Shown piece after piece: positions 32,367-43,100 of a stretch of DNA of 64,000 nucleotides. The notes under the pieces are model-generated. The model worked only from the letters and a program-made list of their open reading frames with translations. It did no database searches and was not told the DNA's origin. Numbering within the stretch: the stretch's first letter is position 1; every line of letters starts with the position of its first letter. A program made the translations under genes and the position numbers. The stretch comes from Asparagopsis taxiformis (lineage: Eukaryota; Rhodophyta; Florideophyceae; Bonnemaisoniales; Bonnemaisoniaceae). The stretch is from the NCBI GenBank assembly GCA_030407315.1, contig JALQPE010000067.1, forward strand, positions 51,092 through 115,091. The letters are read 5' to 3'.

Positions 32367-32438
32367 CAACTTGAGAAATTACATCGCTAATTCGAATTGG
32401 CGATGTAATTTCTCAAGTTGGATGACAGATCTGTCATC
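32367..32438. repeat. Two adjacent palindromes (54 bp and 18 bp)
   Basis: 32367-32387 (CAACTTGAGAAATTACATCG and one C) is the exact reverse complement of 32400-32420. The 12-bp centre contains AATTCGAATT, so the whole 54 bp is nearly a perfect palindrome. It is followed at once by GATGACAGATCTGTCATC (32421-32438), a perfect 18-bp palindrome. Together they interrupt the integrase: coding resumes with H-P-S-A-D-K-L-Y-R in the next bases. Confidence 0.9.
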
Positions 32439-33184
32439 CCTCTGCAGACAAGTTATACCGATTGCTTAAACGCGGTAAACCAGAAAAGACAACGACAGAA
32501 ACGCTCAAGATTCTGGAAGACATATCTAAACGCTGCGATCCCTGTCAAAGAATCCAACCCGCGCCAACACGTTTCCGTGTTGCATTTGGAGCTGAACATG
32601 TGAAGTTTAATGAAGAACTCCTTATGGATATTATGTATCTAGATGGACGACCCGTACTGCATATCGTTGATGCAGGAACACACTTCAGCGCTGCACGCTT
32701 CTTACCAGATGTAAGCGTCAATACTATTTGGTCCACATTGATCGATTGTTGGTTTTGTATCTATACAGGTTTACCAAACAAAATCCTTGTCGACCAAGGA
32801 ACCTCTTTCGGACAGCCATTCGTTCAACCTGCCTGTGCCTCAGAAGTACAAGTGAACAGAATAGGTGTGAAAGCACATTCTAGTCTTAGTATTTGTGAGA
32901 GATACCATCAACCACTGCGGAACACATTCCGCAAACTCAAGATTGCATGTCCCAACGTCCCGCCAGAGATGTTACTATCTCTATCCGTTCATGCGATGAA
33001 CAATACGCTTGGGCCTGAAGGACTAGTACCAGTCGCACTTGTCTTTGGCGAATATCCCCCCATTCGAGTACTGAATGAGCCACCTTCTCCGCGACTATCA
33101 CTTGTCAGTAGAGCTAAAGTCGCTGAAGAGGCACGCAAAGAAACGGAACAGCAGATGGCACGTCTACGTATTGCAAGAGCCCTT
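32439..33184 (+). pseudogene. Copia integrase: zinc-binding end and catalytic core, truncated
   Basis: The frame (ATG at 32462, but coding from about 32436) carries the zinc-binding H-H-C-C end (His before P-S-A-D-K, then C-D-P-C-Q-R). The catalytic core has D in D-I-M-Y-L-D, D in V-D-Q-G-T-S-F, and E in C-E-R-Y-H-Q-P-L-R. It stops reading as integrase after R-I-A-R-A-L at 33184, exactly where the transposon terminus begins. The C-terminal part of the same protein (W-R-E-K, N-R-I-G-E-W and G-P-Y motifs) is found on the minus strand, ending at 61253, and is in frame with this part if one TT is removed. Confidence 0.8.
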
Positions 33185-33440
33185 CGTCTGTGTTCTCGGA
33201 AATGGACGCGGACGTCCATAACCTCTAGTACACCTAGTATTACTAGGCGGACGTCCATGTTCTCCAGTATTTTTGGATGTCCGCCTAGAACCGGACGTCC
33301 ATGCGGTCTAGTACGTCTAGTATTACTAGGGCGACATTCATTGTTTCTAGTACCACGGATGTCCCCCTCGGGATGGACTTCCACCATGTCTATGTCCACC
33401 TAGGACGGGCGCCGGTTCAGAAATTCAAAAATTTCGACCC
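33185..33440 (+). repeat. Left terminus and subterminal repeats of the transposon
   Basis: The inverted terminus is followed by four or more GGACGTCC/GGATGTCC boxes and CTAGTATTACTAG palindromes within 250 bp. Equivalent boxes occur at the right end. Such subterminal repeats are typical transposase-binding sites in CACTA-type elements. Confidence 0.75.
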
Positions 33441-34266
33441 CAGAAATTTCTGCCGCCGTGCTCGACTTGGATGTCCGCATCCATCACGGCGACCACTCTA
33501 TTTTTCCTTGTCGGTCGACTCCAATTTCGTCTTTAATTTTTTCATCCTCTCGCTCACACCCCCTTCCAGTTGGTGCTCACCTCCCCCGTACTGTACCTCA
33601 AACACCCCCAATACCACTCTAGCACGCATTTTCAGCTACCTATCCCCGCTTCCACGGTGCACACCTCCATTCCATACCTACTTTTCTGCTCTACCGTACA
33701 GATTTCGTATAACCAGTCCTCATAATACCTCAGAATAGGGCAAAAACACCCCCTATCTCCTCGACCATGGTCTTCCCCATCACCTTTGAAACGTATTGTT
33801 CTTCAATACCCTCTCTCCTCTACCTTCAACCCCTCTCCTTCGCCCTCTACACAAACTTCCCCTGCAGCTTACTCTTCCAAAACCTCTCACTCCCCATCCC
33901 GTACCCGACCTGCTCCACCCCTCCCTCCCTCAGCTGCTCCATGCCCCACGCCATCCGCATCTTCGATACCGTATACACCACCACCACCGGCCCACGCTCC
34001 CGCACTGCGGGGTGGCTCCCCCGCCGTCTCCCTAGAACCTCCCCGCTCTGAAACACATATCAACCCCCCACTTCGCACCCTTCCTCCCACTCCCCTCCCT
34101 CCCCAAATACAATAACCCCCTTCTTCTCCATCACATCCCCACTCACCACAGCCAGAACAGACGCCACCCCCTCCCCTTCTTCTCCTCACTTTCCTAAAAA
34201 CCCCTCCTCTCGGGGCCTTCAACCGCACCCTCCTACGGTCCCACCTAAACACCTCCTCCGCCCTCA
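33441..34266. other. Strand-biased region, no supported gene
   Basis: From about 33570 to 34270 the plus strand is strongly pyrimidine-rich. It produces long open frames in all phases with low-complexity Pro/Ser or Gly/Arg products (for example 33887-34267 minus). I see no domain and do not call a gene. Confidence 0.5.
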
Positions 34267-34476
34267 CTACCCCAACACCCGCAGCGTCTCCCCAATCCCC
34301 ATAATATGCTTGTCGGCACTCCTCTCCGAATCACACTCCATTCTAAACCCGCACTCCGTACATTTCCACCTCCCCCGTACCATCCCAAGATTGCATCCCC
34401 CCACAGAACACATCCTCATACCACAGAAGAATTTCTTCCTCTCATACCTCATCCTTAAAACCTCCATCAGCTCCAT
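34267..34476 (-). CDS. Short ORF with zinc-ribbon-like Cys motif
   Basis: The 69-aa open frame contains C-x3-C-x4-C then R-W-K-C-T-E-C-G-F, then D-S-E-R-S-A-D-K-H-I-M. The spacing of the last two Cys and the D...A-x-x-x-I tail are reminiscent of the C-terminal zinc ribbon of TnpB/Fanzor-type nucleases, but the rest of such a protein is not visible on either side. It is more safely described as a zinc-ribbon remnant or a chance ORF in a purine-biased strand. Confidence 0.25.
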   Translation of the reverse strand: MELMEVLRMRYERKKFFCGMRMCSVGGCNLGMVRGRWKCTECGFRMECDSERSADKHIMGIGETLRVLG

Positions 34477-35088
34477 GTAAATTTCGATATGAAAATATTT
34501 CTCTACTATGCAATCTCAAACATGTATGAGCCTATGCCTTTCCGCTTTGTCAACCCTGAATATTGGTACTCATGTATTCATAAAATAGGGCCACCCACAT
34601 CCCTATCCCGTTCTGCAAGCTTTACAAACCACTAGACGCATACTCCACAACTATACAACAAACACTACTCGCTATTTCAGACGACGCGGTACACAAGTAG
34701 CGTAGTCTCAACCTTCCGTGACGCCTTCCCTGATGCGTACAAGTGGGAAACACGTCTAGACGTATATCAGAAGTGAGTGCGGGAATTTTCGGCACAGGAG
34801 ATGCTGGGCCACCAAATTGATTTTTCGGAAATTTTAGAATTTCTGGGCTGGCCAGCAATGCAATCGAGCTGGGACATCCACCGGACGTCCATTTCAGGTT
34901 GGTCGCGAGAGGGTGGGGCGGGACCATGATGAAACAAGGACCAAGACCTTTCCCTGACGTGTTGAGCCTGAAATCGACCCTTCGTGAGACGCGATTTTGG
35001 CTTACAGTTAGTGCTTACAGAAGCCAGTGATGGCCCCGCTCGGGGCGGCGCCGGTTCCTGGGGGCCGTTATGGGCCAAATTAGAACAC
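34477..35088. other. Non-coding transposon interior
   Basis: No gene was recognised. A partial copy of the interior repeat (CTGGGCTGGCCAGCAATGCA... with CTGGGACATCC) lies around 34825-34899. Confidence 0.5.
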
Positions 35089-35252
35089 CCTGATTTGAAT
35101 TAAAATTTGGGCTATTCTCAAAAACATGCACATGTGAACATGTGTTTTGAGATGGGGGGTGCCGTACGGCACTTTCGACCGCCCAATCAATAAAATTTTG
35201 CAATTTTTTTCCTGCCCGAAATTCTACAAGTTCTGGGCTGGCCAGTAATGCA
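35089..35252 (+). repeat. Interior repeat, copy a
   Basis: About 165 bp shared with 48872-49050 (direct) and 52832-53014 (inverted). It starts TGATTTGAATTAAAATTTGG, holds a hairpin (CTCAAAAACATG...CATGTGTTTTGAG) and the perfect palindrome GTGCCGTACGGCAC (35159-35172), and ends near CTGGCCAGTAATGCA. Confidence 0.85.
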
Positions 35253-35345
35253 TTAGCTATCTCCTCTAAACCGATTCTAACAAGCAGAAAGAATCCTCTC
35301 CTTCATGACGATGCTCTCGAATTGAGTGCAATGCAACGGACTCCC

Positions 35346-36028
35346 TGTAGCAGGTAGAAAATCCGCTAGAGCGGCAAACCACCCGACAGGTGTCCCGAGC
35401 CTCGGTAGAGAAGTGGTCAGAGCAGATGAACCTTATAGGTACCCGGCGGGTAGTCTCGTGAGAGAGAAGGGATCGCTACCCGAGGGGGTTGTGCGATTAT
35501 AGCGCTCACGCGAGATGCGTATTAATGGAGCAAGATGACGTAATCCGTCGAGCTGTTGGCTAACCCTAAGGTTTTCCCGGAGAGGGGTTGAACAATAGGT
35601 ATGCGAACACTGTTCCTGTGGGTCGTAATTTCCACTTGAGTTTACGTTACTCTAGAAGCCGTGCCTACTGGCTATTCAGTAGCCGTTTTATACTAAGTCT
35701 ACTGTAAGCTAGGGTTAGTGGTTAGGAATAAATATCCAGTTATTGACCAACCAGAGCCCAGTTACCGGCACTCGCCTACCCGCGAGGTTATTGCCAGTTA
35801 GGCTTACATTATAATGTACAGCTGGTTAGCTTAAGTTAAAATTTGCCCCTTGTGGGGTCTTGGCCGGGGCCGATAGGCCCGGATAGGGTGTCTACAGCCT
35901 TGCGCTTGTCCCAATTACAGGAAACTCGCCCAGTCGGCTGGTGCCTTGTGATTGGCACATCCCTTAAGTGGGCACCCAATAGGGAAGCGACACGACTCTG
36001 GTTGAGAGGACCGCCAGGCGGTATGACA
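35346..36028 (-). repeat. 3' LTR of the chromovirus
   Basis: 683 bp, TGTAGCAGG...GGTATGACA. It differs from the 47133-47816 LTR almost only by single-base indels in short runs (for example GAGAAG versus GAGGAAG, ATTTCC versus ATTCC). Confidence 0.95.
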
Positions 36029-36040
36029 TGGCCCCCTCCT
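36029..36040 (-). promoter_or_regulatory. Polypurine tract
   Basis: AGGAGGGGGCCA on the minus strand directly abuts the 3' LTR. This is the expected position and composition of the plus-strand primer of reverse transcription. Confidence 0.85.
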
Positions 36041-36522
36041 GAGAGATTTGTCGTCCCGACAAAATTTGATCAAATAAAAATTACAATTTTTGGCTGTGGC
36101 CGTTGCATTGTGCAATTCAAAATTTTCCCGCGCGCGGCGCGTGCACACTAAATGTGTTGTCCATCCGTCTCTTCCAGGATTCCACCGATCGTTTCCCATC
36201 GGAATCAACACCTGTTGTAGGTTTCTTATCGATCCCACGCGAAAGAGCGTACTCACCCCTTCGGTGTCCACCGTGCACGAAAATTCGTGTCCCTTCCGTC
36301 ATCCCTCAAAGGGTTTTTGCATCCATCTGCACGATAATTTACCGCGCGATCGCGTGAGCGGTACCAACTCGAGGCTTCGAATTCGTCATCCCGGCCAATC
36401 GCCTTGCGAATCCCATCCAGGGTCGTGCATCCCAGCTCCCGTTGGAGATTTAAGCCAATAAGCTGTTCACTCATCCCGCTAAGGGTTTCCGCAGCATCTT
36501 TGTCGCCTCTACTGGCTTTAAG
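36041..36522. other. Leader between LTR and antisense ORF
   Basis: About 480 bp contain no supported gene. A GC-rich imperfect palindrome (CGCGCGCGGCGCGTGC) lies near 36129. The LTR at 35346-36028 lies upstream of the antisense ORF in its own orientation and could supply its promoter. Confidence 0.5.
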
Positions 36523-39500
36523 ATGACCCCTCGTGCTCCGATTCAATTCGAGTCCTCAGAGGAGGAAGGGGAAAACATGGGCTCGCCCAACCGTCCAACC
36601 ACGCGTTCAAGCGTTCGCCGCCCGACCACTCGCCACCAGGCATCATCTTCCCGCACTGGGGTCACGCCAACACCGGCTAAGTCCTCTTCGACTCCTGCGA
36701 CTAGTGCGCCGATCGCCTCCGCGGATCCACCGCAGACGCGAACTCGTTCGACTGCCGCCAAGGCTTCAGCTGAAGCAGCATCGCCTTCTGGCAAAGTCGT
36801 CGGGACTCCTTCGCGCTCCGATAAGTCGGTTCCTCCCGCTAGGGCAAGTGCACAAGGTGGCAACATCGGTCCGGCCGAATCCCCTGCTCCCCCGCAGCCG
36901 TCCACACCCGTGGCTACCGCCAAGCCGTCATCGGCCAATCCGCCATCGCGTGAAGGCGAACCTGTTAAGGCCACCGGGCCGTCTCCAAAAGGAGCAGAGT
37001 CGGCCGCTGCCGAAGAGGTCATCGAAGTCCTTGCTGAAGGGGGCGCTATGCCTAAGCCATCGAGGCAGTCGGATGTTAGGCCTTCGCCAGAGTCCCGGCC
37101 ATCTGTGGCTCGTCCTTCCGCTCCTGCGGCTCGTACCTCTTCTGGTCGTGACGCTTCTGCGAATCCTTACGAGGACTATGGTCGCCGTAATCAGCAGATT
37201 TTGGCGGACGCTCGTAAGCGGAGGGAAGAAGAGTTGCGTCGCGAAGCCGCTCGTGCGGAAGCCGAAAAGGCAGAAGCCGAAAGAGCTAATGCTCAGCTTG
37301 CCGAGTCGGCTACAGATCCGTACGCCGCTGCTGGCGGAGTTACCCGGAGTGGGACCGGTTCTATTCCCGTTAATGCATCTGCAGGCGTGAGGCCGTCGGG
37401 CACCGCCCTAGTTGATCCTTACGCTGTTGCGTCCGCGCCAGCACCGGCTGTCCCATCGCATGATACCCCTCCTCGGGCGCCGAAGCCAACTGCCAATTGG
37501 CGTTTCACAGGGGAATTTTATCCAGCTAATGCTGACGAACTCATGGTGTTTGATTCGCAAGCGTTGCCGTTTAGGCGTGAGCTGGCCGCTCCCTGGGAAC
37601 ACTACCCGTTCGCGCGACTCCCTCGTAGGGATTTTACCGACCGTCCGCGAAGCGCATTACGTCGCGACATGCTCTTGATGAGTTCCCTCCGGGGTCAAAG
37701 CCACCAAGTGCAAAATGAATGTTGGTCGGCGTATGCCCGTCTCCCTTCGAGTCGCCCGATGCGTCACTTCCGTGTCCCTCATACGCTTTGTAGCGACAGG
37801 ACTTTCCTCCTTCATCCTGGGGATGCTCTTTACGTTGAACGTATGAACCGCCGGTTGTTCCAAGAGGAATCGTACCAAGGTACTGTAGAGGACTTGCCGA
37901 TGATCCGGTCTCGCTGGTTCGCGTATCCCCCTCGTCCCGACACGGGTAACTATGAGCATCATATGCGACTTCACGCTAGGGTGACTTCCCGAATGATGGG
38001 GCGTCAAGTGACGGCGAATGACTATCGCGTCTTCGCGCACCGTAATGGTAGCTCTGTTGAGCCGGTCACTAGACCCATGAGGGTATCGAGGGAAGCGTTG
38101 GATCCGTTATGGGATGATCCCATTTGGGAAGGGCAGTTATCTCCGCCGCTGTGTTTGCCTATCGCCGACCCTCCGTCGCTGGTGTACTTCCACCATTCCG
38201 CTCTTCGCGAGGCGCCCGCATGGCGGTTGAATAGACTCCGGTCGTACCTCGAGTTGGAGAGGGATATCCTAATAGGAATCGAATTGGCTCGGATTGTCGA
38301 AACTCGGGGTTTCGTGCCGGTGATGGCAGAGGAACTCGTCAACATAGTTAGTCGTACCTGGTACGGTCTCTCGGAGGTGCCGCTGTCGGCCGTGGTCCCC
38401 CACAGCAGGAAGTTACCTGGCACTGTAGTGCGTCGCCTATTGAAGGTAGCCCTTGGGGGTGATGACTATCCTCAGGAAATGGTTAGCACCAACATCACAG
38501 GAGTGGCACCGGAGAAGGTGGTTGTCTATACGACGGTGGACTTGCCGAAAAGGGCGTTACGTATCAACGTTTTAAACCACCGAGAGGGTTCAACCGCGGA
38601 GCTGCCTCCTTATCGCAGGGATGGTGAATTCACCGAAGATGGTTATTACGGCTTGGAGCCTGACAGTTACTCTGACGGCGATCCCGATTCTTACAAGTAT
38701 CAGCCTGTCGGCGAGGCATTTGTGCCGCGTCCGTGGTGGAATTCCGAGATGGGAGGCCCGAGCGGTCGCTCTCCTTATGCAGGAAGGAGCTTTGCTCCTG
38801 TCGCTCCCCTACCACCTGGTGGTTCTAATGACTTGTATGAAAGTTCGGTCCCGATGGATACCACGCCTACCGCGCCAGCCCCTCAGCCTATCGCTGCTCC
38901 GTCATCCCAGATGGGTCCTGCCGTGGAGGCGTTTTTAACGTCCGACAAGGACTCTGAGCCATCCGTAACCGGTGATGACGGTACTCCGCGTCAGCCTCCC
39001 GCTGTGAACGTCCTACGTGGAGAGTTATCCGGTCGGGAGATGATGTCACTCCCGGAGGTGCGGCGGTTAGCCAATGAGATTGGTGATGGTACGGTTACTT
39101 CCGTCTTCGTGTCGGCCAATGGCCGTTTCCTCGTGGATTCTGCGTTGGAGACGCTTGCGCTCACGTGCGCCACGTTGGCCAATCGCTATACGCAGGGACG
39201 CGAGCAGCGTAATGCCGCCCGAGAGCGCCTCCGTGCGGAGCGAGAGCGACGCCGCGTGGCGGATAGGGAGATAGAGGCCGCACGCCTGGAAGCCGCAGAG
39301 TTGCGTACCCGGATTGGGGAGTTGGAAGGCGAATTGGACGACGCTAGGCGTCTGCTGGAGCAAGCGGCTCCAGCCACGCACGATATTCCCGAAGAGGGTG
39401 GTGAAGAGGCGGCTCAGCCTGGTTACTCACGTCGTCGTGCCAGGTCTCCCGATGAGGGTCTTCCCGATCGCAATGTGCGCACTCGTCTTCATTCCCCTGA

Positions 39501-39822
39501 GGGTGCCGCTGTTGCTCGTAATCCTTTGCTTGCGCAATTGGATGCCCGACTAGGGTCGCCTGAGTCACCAGATGTTTCTCCGCGTTCCGCGTCCGTCCCT
39601 GGAGTTGGGTTACCCGCACCTGCGGTCGCGCCTTCACATGGCCCTGTGCCTGCCCGACGTCGGGGTAGCGGTGCTGTTCCGCAGCGCGGCTTGCGTCGTA
39701 ATCCCACCTTCGCTAGGGTTCCACCCCGCCATCCTCGTCCATCGACGAACGTGCGTGCATTTGCCCCTACGGCACCCTCCGCATCCCAGCGGCCTCGGCC
39801 TTCGAGCCATTATCGTCGCTAG
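36523..39822 (+). CDS. 1099-aa antisense ORF of the chromovirus, function unknown
   Basis: A single uninterrupted plus-strand frame lies between the 3' LTR and the end of pol, opposite in sense to gag and pol. Residues 1-260 are Ser/Pro/Ala-rich and disordered, with an acidic start (E-S-S-E-E-E-G-E). A charged helix follows (about 225-260, R-K-R-R-E-E-E-L-R-R-E-A-A-R). The middle (about 325-740) is compositionally normal and looks folded, with many Trp, Tyr, Arg and Pro. A second disordered part precedes a strong coiled coil (about 895-950, R-E-R-L-R-A-E-R-E-R-R-R-V-A-D-R), and the end is Arg/Pro-rich. It lacks Cys-His fingers and shows no nuclease, protease or envelope-like membrane segment. 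Antisense ORFs are known from some plant Ty3/gypsy elements; I see no motif linking this one to them. The intact frame in a recent insertion suggests selection. Confidence 0.75.
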   Translation: MTPRAPIQFESSEEEGENMGSPNRPTTRSSVRRPTTRHQASSSRTGVTPTPAKSSSTPATSAPIASADPPQTRTRSTAAKASAEAASPSGKVVGTPSRSDKSVPPARASAQGGNIGPAESPAPPQPSTPVATAKPSSANPPSREGEPVKATGPSPKGAESAAAEEVIEVLAEGGAMPKPSRQSDVRPSPESRPSVARPSAPAARTSSGRDASANPYEDYGRRNQQILADARKRREEELRREAARAEAEKAEAERANAQLAESATDPYAAAGGVTRSGTGSIPVNASAGVRPSGTALVDPYAVASAPAPAVPSHDTPPRAPKPTANWRFTGEFYPANADELMVFDSQALPFRRELAAPWEHYPFARLPRRDFTDRPRSALRRDMLLMSSLRGQSHQVQNECWSAYARLPSSRPMRHFRVPHTLCSDRTFLLHPGDALYVERMNRRLFQEESYQGTVEDLPMIRSRWFAYPPRPDTGNYEHHMRLHARVTSRMMGRQVTANDYRVFAHRNGSSVEPVTRPMRVSREALDPLWDDPIWEGQLSPPLCLPIADPPSLVYFHHSALREAPAWRLNRLRSYLELERDILIGIELARIVETRGFVPVMAEELVNIVSRTWYGLSEVPLSAVVPHSRKLPGTVVRRLLKVALGGDDYPQEMVSTNITGVAPEKVVVYTTVDLPKRALRINVLNHREGSTAELPPYRRDGEFTEDGYYGLEPDSYSDGDPDSYKYQPVGEAFVPRPWWNSEMGGPSGRSPYAGRSFAPVAPLPPGGSNDLYESSVPMDTTPTAPAPQPIAAPSSQMGPAVEAFLTSDKDSEPSVTGDDGTPRQPPAVNVLRGELSGREMMSLPEVRRLANEIGDGTVTSVFVSANGRFLVDSALETLALTCATLANRYTQGREQRNAARERLRAERERRRVADREIEAARLEAAELRTRIGELEGELDDARRLLEQAAPATHDIPEEGGEEAAQPGYSRRRARSPDEGLPDRNVRTRLHSPEGAAVARNPLLAQLDARLGSPESPDVSPRSASVPGVGLPAPAVAPSHGPVPARRRGSGAVPQRGLRRNPTFARVPPRHPRPSTNVRAFAPTAPSASQRPRPSSHYRR

Positions 39823-40102
39823 GGACAGGCAATTGCCTCTGCACAAACCTCTAAGGGTAGTTTGAATACGCTTTTGCGTTGCGCCTTCGTTCATCAGGTA
39901 GTCCTGAGGCACCTCTGAGGTACATTAAAGATGCATCATCATGATGACGTATGGATTGTTTGTTGAAGAAGCCCCATTAGCCAGATTTACATTTTCCCAA
40001 AAATTCTCAATTTCCACGATGGTTCCGGTTTGGCGGTGATAAAGTGCGCCCTTCCTGGACTGACCTTCCGAGGCTCGGTAGCTCCACCCGGTGGATACCT
40101 TG
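39823..40102. other. Convergent gap between antisense ORF and pol
   Basis: 280 bp between two convergent stop codons. Nothing was recognised. Confidence 0.5.
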
Positions 40103-43100
40103 TTAGGTTCTCGTCCCTGCGGGGTTATGCGACTTCTTCCCACGTCTGGGTGTGCGCGTGCGCGTTCGGCGCGGTGGCCTGTCGCCCTTGCGGTGTTGCG
40201 TACGACGGAAGTACCGTGATGCCCATTCAGGGGGAACATTCGCTCGTTGCGTCCATGTTGGCTTGCGGTAGCCATACCACTTCACAAGGAACCATTGTTC
40301 CCCATCGTCGTCAGTGACGTAGTCGATGAGGTCATCGATAGGATACTCCTCATCCGAGGTTGCGCGTTCGGCGTCGCCACTTCCCTCTGGGGTTTCCTTC
40401 GTCCCTTCAGGGAGTGATGCTTGTTCCGAGTTCGGTCGGGTGCCCAGTGGCGCTTTTTCTTCTTCTCCATTGGGAGTGGTTTCCCGTGACCCTATGGGGT
40501 TCGCCGTCGCCTTTGAGCGAGTGTTTCGACCCTGTTTGGGGTTTGCCATCCGGGTGGGTGCTTGTCTTGTTAGGTTCGCGGTGCGCGGTTCCGTTCCCGC
40601 TAAAGGGGTTGCCTCTCGTTGAGGAGGGGTCGGCGTCTGTGGACGTGCATCGCTTAAGCGTCGCTTGTTCATGTTTCCGCGAGTTGGATGCATTTGGGCT
40701 GAGTCTGTGGCGTCAGTGCGTGCCCCACTCTCGCGAGTTGTTCGCTTGTGCGATGGGTGAGCCCTATCAGGGTTGCGACTTTGGTCCGCATCTGCCTGGG
40801 CAGCGCGTGCTTCTCTACTTCGTAGATTTCTTCGCAGTTGTATGCGGTCGCGGTCGGTTGGCACCTGGTGCATGGGTGAACGACTTGGGTCGTGTGCGTC
40901 GTTCCCAATTGTGGGTGAGTTACCAAAGGGTGAAAGACTACAAGGTTGATCCCGAGAGGGAGTTGCAAAATTTTTGCTTACGCGCACAGCGTCGGGGGCC
41001 CCCTCCTGAAGGGTGGTTTGTCCCAAACCACTACCTTCGGGTGTTATCCTAGTTGTAGGTTGCTGCGAAAGCGGTGGATGACCCGTGGTGGGTAGTTCCT
41101 GAGTAGGACTTAGTGGAGGTGATTCGCTTTGTGCGTATTGTTGACCGTCGCTCGGTGGTTGGTGGTACTTCGTGTTTGACGATGGTGCGTTAATACCTAA
41201 TGGTGGTGTTTGTGGCGCGCTAGCGGAAGGTTGTGTCCTTGGGGATGGTTGTTCGTTCGGCCGGGGGGCGAGTGCAACTCTGTCGAGGCTAACCTTTTCG
41301 GTGATACCCTCTCGGTCGATGTAAACTGTTTGCCTTCCTGCCCGGATAACCCTATAGGGGCCTTGAGCTATTGGGGTTAGCTTGTTCCGTTCACGGACTT
41401 CTGGGTTATCCAGATAAACGTAATCATCAGTAGTGATGAGTCGTCTAGACTTCCGGATTGATCGGTCGAAGTTACGCTTGTAGCGTGCTTGCGCGCTGTG
41501 AAGGCGTTTACCTGCCATATCAATGGTATCCGTAATACGGCGTAAGAAGTCTTGCTTCGTGAACGCGTCTGGCGTTGCCCTCCTTTTCACCGAATGGTGT
41601 GTTGCGTATGGCGGGGGAGGCCGGCTTAGGATTAGGTCGAAGGGTGTGGTACCCGTTGTGCGATGCACGTGCGTATTGTACGCATAGGTTAACGCTGATG
41701 CGTAGACATCCCAGTCGTCCTGGTTGTCATTAACGTAATTACGTAGCATGCTCAATAGAGTACGGTTATACCGTTCGACTTGCCCATTCGTCTGGGGATG
41801 GTAAGCCGTCGTGAAGACATTCTTCGTTCCTAACTGGAGGCAGACGGCCTGGAAGAACTTCGACGCAAATTGCGGACCGTTATCGGATAGTAATGTCCGT
41901 GGAGGACCATACTTAAACACCCAATGTGTACAAAAGGCTACTGCCACATGGTAAGCCGTAATGCTTCGCAGCGGAACCACCTGGGTTAGCTTGGTAAAGC
42001 GACACGAAATCACCAGTAGGTGCACGTTACCTTTCTTGGTACGAGGTAGAGGACCGAGGAGGTCAATTGCAACGTCATCCAATGGTGTGGTAGCTGGGAA
42101 CAGCTGGAGGGTACTCGCATGTTTGCGCAACCGTAATCGGTTTCTCGCACACGCTGAACAGCGTTCAACCGTTCCGGTTATGTCCGCAGCCATTGCAGGC
42201 CAGTAGTAAGATAGGCGCATCGTGTCGTACATGCGGTTCTGACCAGGATGTCCTGCCAATATGCCGTGGTGGCACATCGTCAATAGACGTAGCCGCAAGG
42301 CTTTGGGTACCACAATCTGGGATGACCCGTCCAGTTTGGACTTCCTACAAAGGACACCATCTTCATCTTCGAAGAAGAGCGAGTCAGACTTCTGAGAGGC
42401 CAGAGCCTGTTGACAGAAGTCGTCCGTTCGTTGCTCCTCGAGCCACTCTTGGAGAGTTATCGGGCTGAAGCTCTCCGTTTGCGGGTGGGTTGTTAAGACG
42501 GGTGTACCGATGCGTTTAGGCGCCTCCTTGGCGTGGTCTCTTGCTAGAGAAAGGTCGTAGAACCAAACATCAGTATCATCATCCAAGGATGTTTCACCTT
42601 GCGGTGCGTGCGTGGCCAACAGAGTTGGTATTTCATCGTCAATAGTGACGGGCGTCTCGCCGTTAGTTTCAACACGCGAAAGGGCGTCTGGTAGTTGGTG
42701 AACCCTACCGGGTCGGTAGACTATTTGATAGTCAAATTCCGCAAGTCGGAGGCGCCAACGGCATAGTCTCCCTGAAGGGTCGTTGATATTCATGAGCCAA
42801 CGCAGCGCGTTATGGTCCGTCCGGACTACAAACTTTGTTTGCTCCAAGTATGGACGTAAGATAGTGACAGCCCATACGACGGCTAGACATTCACGCTCCG
42901 TAGGGGAGTAACCTCTTTCAGGTTTAGTCAAGGTCCGCGACCAATAGCCAATTGGCTTGAGATCGTTCTCCTCCCCTTGCTGCTGAAGCAGAGCGCATCC
43001 TATTTGGTATGCGGAAGCGTCCGTGTCTACGGTGTAGGGTCGACCCAACTTGGGTAGAGCCAGTATCGGCGGCTTTGTCATGACCTCCTTGAGAGCGTCG

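Larger units (their letters stand above)
28965..33184 (+). mobile_element. Decayed Ty1/copia retrotransposon (gag-protease-integrase core)
   Basis: The plus strand carries, in order, a gag-like region, an aspartic protease motif (D-T-G-A), and an integrase with zinc-binding end and catalytic core. This is the Ty1/copia order, where integrase precedes RT. The RT start is found inverted at 60405-61253. The element is broken by frameshifts, a solo LTR (31091-32034), a palindromic insertion (32367-32438) and the DNA transposon beginning at 33185. Flanking LTRs were not found. Confidence 0.75.

Noticed and set aside
33785..34267. Long open frames on both strands
   Set aside because: They arise from extreme pyrimidine/purine strand bias and give low-complexity products.
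36533..37390. 285-codon plus-strand ORF overlapping the antisense ORF of the chromovirus
   Set aside because: It is a shifted frame of the Ser/Pro/Ala-rich start of the 1099-aa ORF, with low-complexity Leu/Pro/Arg composition.
40360..41052. 230-codon plus-strand ORF opposite the end of pol
   Set aside because: It is the antisense of the disordered basic region of Pol; no independent features.
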